Positions 16,069 to 24,777 of a stretch of 64,000 bases of DNA are shown here, piece after piece (position 1 is the stretch's first letter; every line of letters starts with the position of its first letter). Both the position numbers and the translations under genes were made by a program. The stretch covers positions 1 to 64,000 of the forward strand of contig NZ_JASCIS010000025.1 of the NCBI RefSeq assembly GCF_029968015.1, written 5' to 3'. The notes beneath the pieces are model-generated. The model was given only the letters and a program-made list of their open reading frames with translations, ran no database searches and had not been told where the DNA came from. Source of the DNA: Streptomyces luteolus. Its GTDB lineage: Bacteria > Actinomycetota > Actinomycetes > Streptomycetales > Streptomycetaceae.

Positions 16069-17028
16069 ATGCCCCTCGCCTCGCCTCTCACAGGCGTCGT
16101 CCCGCCCGTCTGCACCCCGCTCACGCCGGAAGGCGAGGTCGACACCGCGTCCCTGGCCCGGCTCGTGGAGCATCTGATCGCGGGCGGGGTGCACGGGCTG
16201 TTCGCGCTCGGCTCGACCAGCGAGGTCGCCTACCTCACGGACGCGCAGCGGGCCACCGCCCTGGAGACCGTGGTCGCCACCGCGGCCGGACGCGTCCCCG
16301 TCCTCGCGGGCGTCATCGACACCACCACCGCCCGCGTCGTCGAGCACGCCCGCACCGCCGCCCGGCTCGGCGCCGACGCGCTGGTCGCGACCGCGCCGTT
16401 CTACACCCGCACGCACGCCAAGGAGATCGCCGGCCACTTCCGCACGCTGCGGGCCGCCGTCGACCTGCCGTTGTTCGCGTACGACATCCCGGTCGCCGTG
16501 CACAGCAAGCTGACCCCCGGCCTCGTCCGTGAGCTGGCCGAGGACGGCACGCTCGCCGGGCTCAAGGACAGCAGCGGCGACGAGGGTGCGCTGCGCCGGC
16601 TGCTCGTCGGGCTCGGCGGCCGCGAGGGCCGCGCCGCCGGTCCCGCGCCCGGCTTCGCCGTGCTCACCGGCTCCGAACTGACCGTCGACGCCGCGCTGTT
16701 GGCGGGCTGCGACGGTGTGGTGCCGGGCATCGGCAACGTGGACCCGGCCGGGTACGTACGCCTCTACGACGCCGCCCGCGCCGGCGACCTGGAGCTCGCC
16801 GCCAAGGAGCAGGAGCGGCTTGTCGAGCTGTTCGGGATGGTGGACTGCGGTCCCGAGTCGGACATGGGGCGCAGCTCGTCCGCGCTCGGCTCCTTCAAGG
16901 CCGCGCTGTGGTTGCTCGGCATCGTCGACTGCCGTGCGACCGCGCGCCCGCAGATCCCCCTGGACGACGACTCGGTGGCCGAGGTGGCGGCGCGGCTGCG
17001 CGGCGCCGGTCTCGTGCCGGTGCGATGA
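16069..17028 (+). CDS. nanA: N-acetylneuraminate lyase-type aldolase (DapA/NanA family)
   Basis: A 319-residue TIM-barrel aldolase of the DHDPS/NAL superfamily. The Schiff-base lysine is in LAGLKDSSGD (about residue 166), the catalytic Tyr in LFAYDIPV, and the carboxylate-binding motif is LFALGSTSE. The superfamily includes lysine-pathway DapA and sialic-acid lyase; a catabolic sialic-acid lyase (Neu5Ac to N-acetylmannosamine and pyruvate) is preferred because the next genes are a ROK kinase, a ManNAc-6-P epimerase and a transporter. ATG at 16069 has GGGAG 8 bases upstream. Its stop overlaps the next start as ATGA. Confidence 0.8.
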   Translation: MPLASPLTGVVPPVCTPLTPEGEVDTASLARLVEHLIAGGVHGLFALGSTSEVAYLTDAQRATALETVVATAAGRVPVLAGVIDTTTARVVEHARTAARLGADALVATAPFYTRTHAKEIAGHFRTLRAAVDLPLFAYDIPVAVHSKLTPGLVRELAEDGTLAGLKDSSGDEGALRRLLVGLGGREGRAAGPAPGFAVLTGSELTVDAALLAGCDGVVPGIGNVDPAGYVRLYDAARAGDLELAAKEQERLVELFGMVDCGPESDMGRSSSALGSFKAALWLLGIVDCRATARPQIPLDDDSVAEVAARLRGAGLVPVR

Positions 17029-17963
17029 GGCCCTCCCGCGAGCGCGCCCCGGGGTCCGTCGTCGGCCTCGACCTCGGCGGTACGAAGATCGCCGCCGCGC
17101 TCGTCGCCGCCGACGGCACGGTCCTGGCCCGCCACACCCGGCCGACCCCGGCCACCGAGGGTGCGCGCGCGGTCCTGGACGCGCTCGCCGCTGCCGCGAC
17201 GGAAGTGGCGTCCGGCGCCGAGGCCACCGCCGTGGGCGTGGCCGCCGCCGGGGTGATCGACCCTGTGAGCGGAACGGTCACCGGGGCGACGGACACGATC
17301 AGCGGCTGGCGCGGCACCCCGCTCGCCCCCGCCCTCGCCGCACGCCTCGACACCCCCGTGGCCTGTGACAACGACGTACGCGCCACGGCCGGACCGGAAC
17401 TCGCCGCGCTGCCTGAGGGCTCCTCGCTGCTGTATCTGGCGGTCGGAACCGGAATCGGTGGTGCGGTCGCCGTCGACGGCCGGATGGCGCACGGTCGTCT
17501 GGGCGTCGCCGGGCACCTCGGGCATCTGCCGAGCCCGGAGGCGGACGGCGTGCCGTGCAGTTGCGGCGCCGTCGGCCATCTGGAGGGGGTGGCGGCGGGG
17601 CCCGGCGTCACGGCCCTGTACGAGCGGCTCTCCGGGTGCCGCGCCGAGCGGCTGCAGACGGTCGCGGCGCGGGCCGACCGAGGGGATGCCGCCGCCGCGG
17701 AGGCCATCGCGGTCGGGGCGCGAGCCGCGGGCCGCGCCCTCGGCGGTCTGGCCAACGCGCTCGGTCCCGACCGGGTCGTGGTCGGCGGCGGCGTGACCGG
17801 CCTCGGCCCGCGCTACCTCGACCCGCTCGCCGCGTCGTTCGCGGCCGAGCTCCTCGCCCCACTGAGGCGGTTGCGCCCTGAGCCGCCTCGCTTCGGCGCG
17901 GATGCGGCCGTACGAGGGGCGGCTCTGCTCCCCTCCACGGCACCGCTGCACCACCCGGCCTGA
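17025..17963 (+). CDS. nanK: ROK family sugar kinase, probable N-acetylmannosamine kinase
   Basis: A 312-residue ROK kinase. Phosphate-binding motifs GLDLGGTKIAAALV and YLAVGTGIGGAV and the catalytic Asp in ACDNDVRA are present. The zinc motif of ROK proteins appears as PCSCGAVGHLE, with His where the third Cys usually is. Expected reaction in this operon: ATP-dependent phosphorylation of ManNAc at O6. ATG at 17025 overlaps the nanA stop by 4 bases (ATGA), giving tight coupling. Glucokinase or a GlcNAc kinase are alternatives by sequence alone; the operon decides the call. Confidence 0.82.
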   Translation: MRPSRERAPGSVVGLDLGGTKIAAALVAADGTVLARHTRPTPATEGARAVLDALAAAATEVASGAEATAVGVAAAGVIDPVSGTVTGATDTISGWRGTPLAPALAARLDTPVACDNDVRATAGPELAALPEGSSLLYLAVGTGIGGAVAVDGRMAHGRLGVAGHLGHLPSPEADGVPCSCGAVGHLEGVAAGPGVTALYERLSGCRAERLQTVAARADRGDAAAAEAIAVGARAAGRALGGLANALGPDRVVVGGGVTGLGPRYLDPLAASFAAELLAPLRRLRPEPPRFGADAAVRGAALLPSTAPLHHPA

Positions 17964-17982
17964 CGACCGGCCGCCACCTGCA

Positions 17983-18050
17983 CCCCTGTCCCAACCCCCT
18001 GTCCCCCTGCCCCATCTCCTGTCCCACCCCCTGTCCCACCCCCTCTGTCC
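17983..18050 (-). repeat. C-rich tandem repeat with G-quadruplex potential on the minus strand
   Basis: The nanK-nanE gap holds repeated (C)3-5TGTCCCA-type units. On the minus strand this gives at least six runs of three or more G within 68 bases. It sits between two genes of one operon and before a good ribosome site. Confidence 0.5.
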
Positions 18051-18059
18051 GGAGTGACC

Positions 18060-18797
18060 ATGACGGCATCGCCGTACCCACGAGATCCGCAGACCTTGCT
18101 CGACGCCCTCGCCGGACGGCTGATCGTCTCCTGTCAGGCGCCGCCCGGTGACCCGATGCGGGATACCGATGCCCTCGTCCTGCTCGCCCGCTGCGCGCAC
18201 GCGGGCGGCGCCGCCGCGATACGGGCCAATGAACCGGAGGCCGTCGCCGCGATCCGGGCCGAGGTGGACCTGCCGGTCGTCGGCCTCTGGAAGGACGGCG
18301 ACACGGGCGTCGACACGGGCGTCGACACCGGTGTCTACATCACGCCGACCGTCCGGCACGCCCTGGCCGTCGCCGGAGCGGGCGCCGACGTGGTGGCCGC
18401 CGACGCGACGGACCGGCCACGCCCCGACGGCTCGGCCTTCGCCGAGCTCGTCGCCGCCGTGCACGCGGCCGGTGCCCTGGTGATGGCCGACGTGGCCACC
18501 CACGCCGAGGGCCTCGCGGCCGCCGCGCAGGGCGCCGACCTGATCTCCACCACCCTGTCCGGCTACGCCCCCGGCTCCCCGCGCCAGGCCGGTCCCGACC
18601 TCGGCCTGGTGGCCTCGCTCGCGGCGGCCGTGTCCGTACCGGTGGTCGCCGAGGGCCGCCTGCACACGCCCGAGCAGGCCGCCGAGGCGCTCGCGCGCGG
18701 GGCGCACAGCGTCGTCGTCGGCACCGCGATCACCGCGCCGACGGCCCTCACGCGGCGCTTCGCCGAAGCCGTCGAGGGCCGCACGCCCCGCCCCTGA
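18060..18797 (+). CDS. nanE: N-acetylmannosamine-6-phosphate 2-epimerase
   Basis: A 245-residue TIM-barrel epimerase converting ManNAc-6-P to GlcNAc-6-P. Family features are LIVSCQAPPGDPM at the N-terminus, the catalytic Lys in VVGLWKDGD, ALVMADVATHAEGLAAAAQGA, and the glycine-rich VVAEGRLHTPEQAAEAL with the catalytic Glu, then HSVVVGTAITAP. ATG at 18060 follows GGAG by 5 bases; GTG at 18054 is too close to that ribosome site. Residues about 81-91 are a small repeat (DTGVDTGVDTGV) inserted just after the catalytic-lysine loop, from a 12-bp DNA repeat near 18300-18335. Confidence 0.87.
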   Translation: MTASPYPRDPQTLLDALAGRLIVSCQAPPGDPMRDTDALVLLARCAHAGGAAAIRANEPEAVAAIRAEVDLPVVGLWKDGDTGVDTGVDTGVYITPTVRHALAVAGAGADVVAADATDRPRPDGSAFAELVAAVHAAGALVMADVATHAEGLAAAAQGADLISTTLSGYAPGSPRQAGPDLGLVASLAAAVSVPVVAEGRLHTPEQAAEALARGAHSVVVGTAITAPTALTRRFAEAVEGRTPRP

Positions 18798-18901
18798 CCT
18801 CCGTATCCCCTCAGGTCCCGCACATCCCGAGTTCCGCCCGCACCTGTCCCGGCCGACCCGGTCGTCTCGACGGCGAGACGATCCGGCACTCTGGAGTAAC
18901 C

Positions 18902-20377
18902 GTGTCCCACACCGCCCCACCCCGCCCGCTCCCCTGGTACCGCGAAGTCAGCCGTACGCAGTGGAAGTCCTTCGCCGCCGCCTGGATCGGCTATGTCCTC
19001 GACGGCTTCGACTTCGTCCTGATCTCCCTCGTCCTCACCGAGATCAGCGACGAGTTCGGCCTCAGCACGGTCCAGGCCGCCAGCCTCGTGTCCGGTGCGT
19101 TCATCACGCGCTGGCTCGGCGGTGCGGTGCTCGGCGCGCTCGGCGACCGCTACGGCCGCAAGCTGTCCATGGTCCTGAGCATCCTGCTGTTCTCCGTCGG
19201 CACGTTCGCCTGCGGCTTCGCCTGGGACTACACCAGCCTGTTCGTGGCCCGCCTCGCCATCGGCATGGGCATGGCCGGCGAGTACAGCGCCAGCGCCACG
19301 TACGTCATGGAGAGCTGGCCCGCCCGCGTCCGCAACCGGGCCAGCGGCTTCCTGATCTCCGGCTTCTCGGTCGGCTCGGTGCTCGCCGCGCAGGTCTACA
19401 ACTGGGTCGTGCCCACGCTCGGCTGGCGCTGGATGTTCTACCTCGGCCTCATCCCGATCGTGATGGCCCTCTGGATGCGCCGTGCCCTGCCCGAGGCCGC
19501 CGAGTGGACCGAGGCCGTCGGGGAGCGGGAGGCGAAGCCGAACCCGTTCCGGCCGCTGTTCGCCGACCGGACGCGGGCGAGCGTGAACACGGTGCTCGCG
19601 GTCGTCGCGACGGTCTCCCTGTTCGCGGTGTTCACCCCGCTCGGCGCGGGTCTGGTGCCTCTCCTCTCGGTACTCGCCGGGCTCTCGCTGGCCGCGTTCG
19701 CCGTGCAGTTGGGCGGTCGGCGCGGCTGGCCGCTGTATCTGGCGATGATCGTCACGGTGTTCTTCGCGTTCCTCTACACCTGGCCGATCCAGGCCCTGCT
19801 GCCCACCTACCTGAAGACCGACCTCGGGTACAGCCCGGACCAGGTCACGGACGTCCTGTACTTCGCGGGCTTCGGCACGATGGCGGGCTGCTGGCTCGCC
19901 GGGTTCGTCGGCGACTGGATCGGTACGAAGAAGGCGTACGCGTTCACGCTGCTCGCGTCGTTGGTCTTCGTGTTCCCGGTGTTCGCGGTCCAGGACGACC
20001 TGCTGCTCCTCGGCGCGCTGCTCTTCGTGCTGCAGGCGTTCAGCTTCGGTATCTCGGGCCTGCTGCCCCGCTACATCGGCGGACACTTCCCCACCGAGGT
20101 ACGGGGTGCGGCGCTCGGCTTCACGTACAACGTGGGCGCTCTCGGGGGTGCCGTCGCGCCGGTGCTCGGTGCGCAGTTGGCGTCCGGCATGGACCTGGGG
20201 CAGGCGCTCGCGGTGCTGACGTTCGCGGGCACGGTCCTGGTCGTCGTCCTGGTCGGCTTCGACGTGCCGGGGCGACTCGGCCGGCTCACCGACCCGGACA
20301 GTGTGCCGGACCACCTGGCCGAGTCGGCCGCTCAGGCGCCCGCGGGCATACCGGAGCGGCAGCCGCAGGCAGGCTGA
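18902..20377 (+). CDS. nanT: MFS transporter, probable sialic acid:proton symporter
   Basis: A 491-residue major facilitator. About 12-14 membrane segments are visible, with DGFDFVLISLVL in TM1, the loop motif GALGDRYGRKLSM, MGMAGEYSASATYVMESWP (MFS motif in TM4-5 of metabolite:H+ symporters) and a second half with PRYIGGHFPTEVRGAALGF. The TM1 DGFDF pattern and operon position support a NanT-type sialic acid carrier; shikimate or aromatic acid carriers share the subfamily. GTG at 18902 has GGAG 5 bases upstream. Last gene of the GntR-controlled unit; N-acetylglucosamine-6-P deacetylase and deaminase are not in this window. Confidence 0.83.
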   Translation: MSHTAPPRPLPWYREVSRTQWKSFAAAWIGYVLDGFDFVLISLVLTEISDEFGLSTVQAASLVSGAFITRWLGGAVLGALGDRYGRKLSMVLSILLFSVGTFACGFAWDYTSLFVARLAIGMGMAGEYSASATYVMESWPARVRNRASGFLISGFSVGSVLAAQVYNWVVPTLGWRWMFYLGLIPIVMALWMRRALPEAAEWTEAVGEREAKPNPFRPLFADRTRASVNTVLAVVATVSLFAVFTPLGAGLVPLLSVLAGLSLAAFAVQLGGRRGWPLYLAMIVTVFFAFLYTWPIQALLPTYLKTDLGYSPDQVTDVLYFAGFGTMAGCWLAGFVGDWIGTKKAYAFTLLASLVFVFPVFAVQDDLLLLGALLFVLQAFSFGISGLLPRYIGGHFPTEVRGAALGFTYNVGALGGAVAPVLGAQLASGMDLGQALAVLTFAGTVLVVVLVGFDVPGRLGRLTDPDSVPDHLAESAAQAPAGIPERQPQAG

Positions 20378-20488
20378 CCGTCCGCCCCGCGAGACGGTGT
20401 GTGCCACACCACACCGCCAAAGGCATACTGTCGCCCGCCAGTTGATCACGCGAGGCACAGAGCCAGGCCAGGCACAGGGGAGAAGCCG

Positions 20489-21169
20489 ATGACGGACACG
20501 ACGACGGACCACGGCAGCGCGCAGACGGGGCGGTCCACCGACCCGCTCGACCCCCTCGTAACCATTGCCCCCATCACCCCCATCACCCCCATCACCTTCA
20601 AGCCCCTGATCGCGGTGACCCCCGCCTGCGCCGAGCAGGCGGGGGCCGCCGAGGCCCGGCTCCAGGAGGCGCTCGCGGAGGCCACGGAGCCCTCCGGTAC
20701 GTCCGGGGCGTTCCGTTTCGGTCCGGTGCAGGCGGCGGCGAAGGAGCTGCCCGGGGCGTCGATCGTCCGGATCATCCCCGGCTTCGCGCTGCAGGAGCAG
20801 GCCCCCACGCACGTCATGGTGCTCACCCTCAAGCAGGCGGTGCGCCAGGCGCTGTCCCTGCCGCTTGGCGACGAGGCGTTCTGGGAGCGCGTCGAGGAGA
20901 CCCTCACGGGCGCGTTCATCGGCCTCGGCGACCAGCTCGACGCCCCGCACCTGGTCCTGCACGAGACGGACGAGGGCACGCGGTACGACTACCACCTGCT
21001 GTTCGTGCTGGAGGACGAGGAGACCGAGGGGTTCATGTACGTGGTCGCGTTCTGCGTGCACGTGACGGTGGGCCTCGACCGGGAGCAGGTGTTCGGCCTG
21101 TCGGTGACGGACCCGGCGCCGTTCACGCTGGGCCTCGACGCGCTGTGCGTACGCCGACCGATGGCCTGA
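20489..21169 (+). CDS. Hypothetical protein
   Basis: A 226-residue soluble protein that I cannot assign. ATG at 20489 is preceded by AGGGGAG at 5 bases. Residues about 28-37 are an ITPITPITP repeat from a 9-bp unit (ATCACCCCC). The rest alternates helices and hydrophobic strands (ASIVRIIPGFALQ, THVMVLTLKQAVRQAL, GFMYVVAFCVHVTVGLD), compatible with a compact alpha/beta fold. No signal or membrane segment. The upstream gap to the transporter is 111 bp, so it may be separately expressed. It precedes a VOC gene by 38 bp. Confidence 0.7.
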   Translation: MTDTTTDHGSAQTGRSTDPLDPLVTIAPITPITPITFKPLIAVTPACAEQAGAAEARLQEALAEATEPSGTSGAFRFGPVQAAAKELPGASIVRIIPGFALQEQAPTHVMVLTLKQAVRQALSLPLGDEAFWERVEETLTGAFIGLGDQLDAPHLVLHETDEGTRYDYHLLFVLEDEETEGFMYVVAFCVHVTVGLDREQVFGLSVTDPAPFTLGLDALCVRRPMA

Positions 21170-21207
21170 ACCGCCGCCCGGCCCAACTCCGGGACTACGG
21201 TGACCGG

Positions 21208-21657
21208 ATGGAACAGCGCATCAGCCTGATCACGCTCGGCGTCCGCGACCTGGCCCGCTCCCGCGCCTTCTACGAAGCGCTCGGGTGGCGCGGCCAGGAG
21301 GTCCAGGAGACCGTCTTCTTCCAGGCGGGCGGGCAGGGCCTGGTCCTCTGGGGCCGCGAGAAGCTCGCCGCGGACTGCGGGGTCGAGCCCGCCGAGGCTC
21401 CGGACGGCCCGGGCTTCGGTGGCATCGCCCTCGCCCACAACGTCCGCTCCGCGGCGGAGGTGGACGACCTGCTCGATACGGCGCGGCGGGCCGGGGCGCG
21501 CGTCACGAAGCCGGGCACGCTCTCCGAACTCGGCTTCTACACAGGTGTCTTCCTCGACCCGGACGGCCACGCCTGGGAGGTGGCCCACAACCCGGGCTTC
21601 CCGCTCTCAGCCGACGGCTCCCTCACGCTCCCGGACATGACGCCGGACACCGACTGA
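21208..21657 (+). CDS. VOC family protein (glyoxalase/bleomycin-resistance fold)
   Basis: A 149-residue vicinal-oxygen-chelate protein with the two beta-alpha-beta-beta-beta units: LITLGVRDLARSRAFYEALG at the N-terminus and TGVFLDPDGHAWEVAHNPGF at the C-terminus, where His and Glu are likely metal ligands. Substrate cannot be deduced. ATG at 21208. It lies 38 bp after the hypothetical gene and may share its transcript. Confidence 0.8.
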   Translation: MEQRISLITLGVRDLARSRAFYEALGWRGQEVQETVFFQAGGQGLVLWGREKLAADCGVEPAEAPDGPGFGGIALAHNVRSAAEVDDLLDTARRAGARVTKPGTLSELGFYTGVFLDPDGHAWEVAHNPGFPLSADGSLTLPDMTPDTD

Positions 21658-21703
21658 CCGCTCCCTCGGGCCTGGCGCGGCGCAGCGCGGCGTAGCGTTC
21701 ACT

Positions 21704-21892
21704 TTGCATCTGCAACCTTCCTCGCCAGTCGGGGCGCCCGACGACTGCGGGACCTTGGACGCGAGCGCCTGCAACAACGCCGAGAGCGTCGGCACAGCCA
21801 TCGGAGTCGGGCTCGTGATCGTCCTCTGGGCGGCCGTCGACATCATCCCGGGAGTGACGTACGCCATCTACCGCCTGAGCCGCAGGCACTGA
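21704..21892 (+). pseudogene. C-terminal remnant of a small membrane protein
   Basis: An open frame of 62 codons with no ATG, GTG or ribosome site near its beginning (a TTG at 21704 is the only possible start). Its end, SVGTAIGVGLVIVLWAAVDI followed by a short basic tail (IYRLSRRH), is one membrane segment plus a cytoplasmic anchor, like the tail of a longer two- or three-TM protein. Two Cys (DDCGTLDASACNN) suggest an extracellular loop. It could be translated from TTG, but a 5'-truncated copy is more likely. Confidence 0.45.
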
Positions 21893-21939
21893 CCCGCCAA
21901 CTCCGCCACCGACCCGCCGCAAATCCAGCCCCTCCGGCC

Positions 21940-22075
21940 TTCTTTCAGCCCCTCCGGCGCTTGAGGAGCGGGGGTCCGGGGGCGGAGCCCCCGCAGCCGA
22001 CCGCAGGTCTTTCGGGAAGGGGCGGGGAGGGGATAAAAAAGAGCCCGTCCGGCGATTGAGGACGAGCCCGCAGGG
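21940..22075. repeat. Streptomyces-type interspersed GC repeat, copy 2 (reverse orientation), in a 376-bp gap
   Basis: Reads CCCTCCGGCGCTTGAGGAGC, then GGGGGCGGAGCCCCCGC (a hairpin), then TTCGGGAAGGGGCGGGGAGG, a reverse-complement match to the block at about 5851-5871. A further GAGCCCGTCCGGCGATTGAG unit follows an A-run at 22032-22062. Such elements are frequent in Streptomyces intergenic DNA and may act as transcription terminators. The rest of 21893-22268 holds only the TetR promoter. Confidence 0.6.
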
Positions 22076-22233
22076 CGATCGACGGCGCCCCGGACCGACG
22101 GCCCCCGCACCCCCCGCACGCCCACTCCAGCAAAAAGCCGCCGCATTTCGGGCGATCCCCCGCGTCGCCCGAAATGCGAACGGCCCCGCCGGACCGGGCC
22201 CCACAGGGATCCGACCGGCACGCGCTGAGTATA

Positions 22234-22254
22234 GTTGGCTGTGAGCCAGTCAAC
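22234..22254. promoter_or_regulatory. TetR operator candidate
   Basis: TGGCT-GTG-AGCCA (22236-22248) is a perfect 5-bp palindrome nested in GTTG...CAAC (22234-22254), 15 bases before the TetR start codon. Probably autoregulatory. Confidence 0.5.
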
Positions 22255-22268
22255 GCAGGAGTTACAGG

Positions 22269-23066
22269 ATGTCTCCGCGAAGCGCAGCGGTCAACGAGGA
22301 ATTGCGGCGCAGGTCCCGCGAGCGGCTCCTCGACGCGACGGTGACCCTCGTGGACGAGCGTGGTTACGAGGCGACGACACTCGGTGACATCGCGGATCTG
22401 GCCGGTTCGGCCCGCGGCCTGATCTCGTACTACTTCCCCGGCAAGCGACAGCTCCTGCAGTCCGCCGTGCACCGCCTGATGCACCTCACCCTCGAAGCCG
22501 CCCTGGAGCGCGAGCCCCGTACCGACGACGGACGCGAGCGCCTCGCCCGCGCCATCGACGCGATCCTGGGCCTCGCGCAGGACCGCCCGCTCCTGATGCG
22601 CACGCACATGGCGGGCATCCTGCAGGCCGAGGGATTCGTGCAGTGCCCCGAGCAGCAGCGGCTCGCGGAGCTCCTGAGGGACACGGTGCGGCGGTACGGC
22701 GCCGACGACGTGGACGTCGAATACCCGTTGCTGCGCGCCCTGTTGATGGGCGCCGTGGTCGCGGTGCTGCTGCCGGGTGCGCCGATGCCCGCGGGCACGC
22801 TCCGCGCCGAGCTGTTCCAGCGGTACGGGCTCGACTGGAAGTCCGGCTTCCCGCCGGGCGAGAAGCCGCCGGGCGGCCACCGTTCGACGACGCAGGCCCC
22901 GGTGGGCGGCGCGAGGCCGCACACCGGGGCGACGGGCGAGCCGACGATCGTGCCGCGGCCCGCCGATGCCCGTCAGACGGGTCGGACGGAACAGCTGGAC
23001 CGGCAGGTTCCGTCAGATCAGATGGTTCCGTCAGATCAGATGGTCCCGTCGGATCAGTCGAAGTAG
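22269..23066 (+). CDS. TetR/AcrR family regulator with repeat tail
   Basis: A 265-residue TetR protein. The DNA-binding region is at residues about 14-60 (LLDATVTLVDERGYEATTLG, then LAGSARGLISYYFPGKRQLL). The ligand domain follows to about residue 195. The final ~65 residues are low-complexity, ending in a tandem VPSDQM repeat (three copies, from an 18-bp DNA unit at about 23007-23058). ATG at 22269 has GGAG-like AGGAGTTACAGG upstream. The 3' end overlaps the convergent LVIVD gene by 13 bp, so the repeat growth has run into the neighbour's stop region. Target unknown beyond its own palindromic promoter. Confidence 0.83.
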   Translation: MSPRSAAVNEELRRRSRERLLDATVTLVDERGYEATTLGDIADLAGSARGLISYYFPGKRQLLQSAVHRLMHLTLEAALEREPRTDDGRERLARAIDAILGLAQDRPLLMRTHMAGILQAEGFVQCPEQQRLAELLRDTVRRYGADDVDVEYPLLRALLMGAVVAVLLPGAPMPAGTLRAELFQRYGLDWKSGFPPGEKPPGGHRSTTQAPVGGARPHTGATGEPTIVPRPADARQTGRTEQLDRQVPSDQMVPSDQMVPSDQSK

Positions 23067-24553
23067 TCGGGCTGCGTCTGCACGTTGAGCTCGCGCATCC
23101 GGACACGCTCGGCCGGGTCCGTACGCCGGTCGTTGATCTTCAGTACGTCGAAGCCCTTGGCCATGTCGTTGGAGTAGATGTGGCCGTTGTAGTAGTACGC
23201 CGACCACGAGCCGCCCGTCTGGATGGCGTCCGTGGAGAGCGGGCCGCGCTCGAAGTACGCGATCTCCTTCGGCTTGGCCGAGTTGGTGAAGTCCCAGACG
23301 GAGACGCCGCCCTGGTACCAGGCCTGAACCATCAGGTCCTTGCCCTTGACCGGGATCAGCGAGCCGTTGTGGGCGACACAGTTCTCGGTGTCCGCCTGGT
23401 GACGCGGGATCTTGAAGTAGCTCTTGAAGACCAGCTTGCGGTCGTCACCCCTGCCCTTGATCTCGTAGATGCCGTCGGCGCCGCGCTCCGGTCCGATCTC
23501 CGCGTTGCAGGTGGCCGCGCCGCCGCCGCCCAGCTCGTCGGTGAAGACGACCTTGTTCGCCTTCTGGTTGAAGGTCGCCGAGTGCCAGAACGCGAAGTTC
23601 ACGTTGTCCTGCACCTGGTCGATGACCTTCGGTTCCTCCGGATCCTCGATGTCGAAGAGGATGCCGTCGCCCATGCACGCGCCCGCCGCGAGATCCTTGG
23701 AGGGCAGCACGGTGACGTCGTGGCAGCCGGTGGTCTTCGAGACGCCCGGGTTGGTGGGCCCGCCCGGGTTGCCGCCGCCGTCCTCGCCGTCACCCGGGAA
23801 GAGCACCGGGAAGCCGACGACCTTGGCCTTCTCGGGCGCCTTGCGCGGCACCTTGATGACGGAGATGCCGTCGTGCGGCGGCTGGCAGTCGGGGAACGTG
23901 GCGCTCGGCGAGTACGAGGAGACGTACACGTAGACGTTCTTGCGCTCGGGCACCAGGGTGTGGGTGTGCGAGCCGCAGGCGGTCTCGACGGCGGCGACGT
24001 ACTTCGGGTTGCGCTTGTCGCTGATGTCGAAGACCTTCATGCCCTCCCAGGACGACTTCTCGGTCGCCGGCTGGGTCGTGCTGTTGCAACTGGAGTCGCT
24101 GCGCGAGGAGTCGGTGGACAGGAACAGCAGGTTCCCGGAGACCGACACGTCGTTCTGCGAGCCGGGGCAGAGCACCTGGGCGACGGTCTTCGGCTTCTTC
24201 GGGTTGCTGATGTCGAAGACGCGGAAGCCGTCGTAGTTGCCCGCGAACGCGTACCGGCCCTGGAAGGCCAGGTCCGAATTGGTGCCCGGCAGCGCGTCCT
24301 TGGGGGTGTTGCCGAGATGCTCGATGTTGTCGGAGTGGACGATCTCGTCCTGGCCGGGTATCTCGCCGCTCTTGATCGCCTTCTCGGCCTCGGCCTGTTC
24401 GCTCTTGGAGACCTCGCGCTTGGTGGGCGCGTCTCCCGGATCGGGGGTCGCCGCGGCAGGTCCTGCCGTCAGCAGTGCCGCGGCCAGCCCGGCGGCCGCG
24501 GTGAAAACGCCCAGGCGTCTGCGTCTCGCTCGGGGTTCGTTCAACAGGGTCAC
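23054..24553 (-). CDS. Secreted LVIVD-repeat beta-propeller protein
   Basis: A 499-residue secreted protein. A signal peptide with an RARRRRLG leader and hydrophobic core ends near PAAA-T. The body carries at least four LVIVD-type blades: GFRVFDISNPKKPK, MKVFDISDKRNPKYV, ILFDIEDPEEPKVI and VSVWDFTNSAKPKEI. LVIVD propellers are extracellular and of unknown function. A Gly-rich insertion (DGEDGGGNPGG) interrupts the middle. GTG at 24553 has GGAGGGG 6 bases upstream. It is divergent from a DUF305 lipoprotein gene; this pairing recurs in Streptomyces in my experience of the family, suggesting a shared envelope role. Confidence 0.85.
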   Translation of the reverse strand: MTLLNEPRARRRRLGVFTAAAGLAAALLTAGPAAATPDPGDAPTKREVSKSEQAEAEKAIKSGEIPGQDEIVHSDNIEHLGNTPKDALPGTNSDLAFQGRYAFAGNYDGFRVFDISNPKKPKTVAQVLCPGSQNDVSVSGNLLFLSTDSSRSDSSCNSTTQPATEKSSWEGMKVFDISDKRNPKYVAAVETACGSHTHTLVPERKNVYVYVSSYSPSATFPDCQPPHDGISVIKVPRKAPEKAKVVGFPVLFPGDGEDGGGNPGGPTNPGVSKTTGCHDVTVLPSKDLAAGACMGDGILFDIEDPEEPKVIDQVQDNVNFAFWHSATFNQKANKVVFTDELGGGGAATCNAEIGPERGADGIYEIKGRGDDRKLVFKSYFKIPRHQADTENCVAHNGSLIPVKGKDLMVQAWYQGGVSVWDFTNSAKPKEIAYFERGPLSTDAIQTGGSWSAYYYNGHIYSNDMAKGFDVLKINDRRTDPAERVRMRELNVQTQPDYFD

Positions 24554-24777
24554 TGCGTCCCCTCCCTTGTCGCCGTTCACAGTTGAACGGTTCACGGACA
24601 CCGGCAGTATCGTGCTCGCCATGCCCATATCAACAGATGGCAACGTACTTGTAATGGAAGTTTTTGATCATCCACATAAGGAAACGTGCTAGGACGGTCT
24701 CGATCGACGGCCCTTCTTCACCGGGCCCGCACACCCTCTCGTCTCATCCGACAACACGTGTGCCACTGGAGGCAGTT

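Noticed and set aside
16764..18920. A 718-codon minus-strand frame over nanK and nanE
   Set aside because: Shadow of two enzymes with complete catalytic motifs on the plus strand.
18563..21061. An 832-codon minus-strand frame
   Set aside because: Shadow of nanT and the hypothetical gene; no domain or ribosome site.
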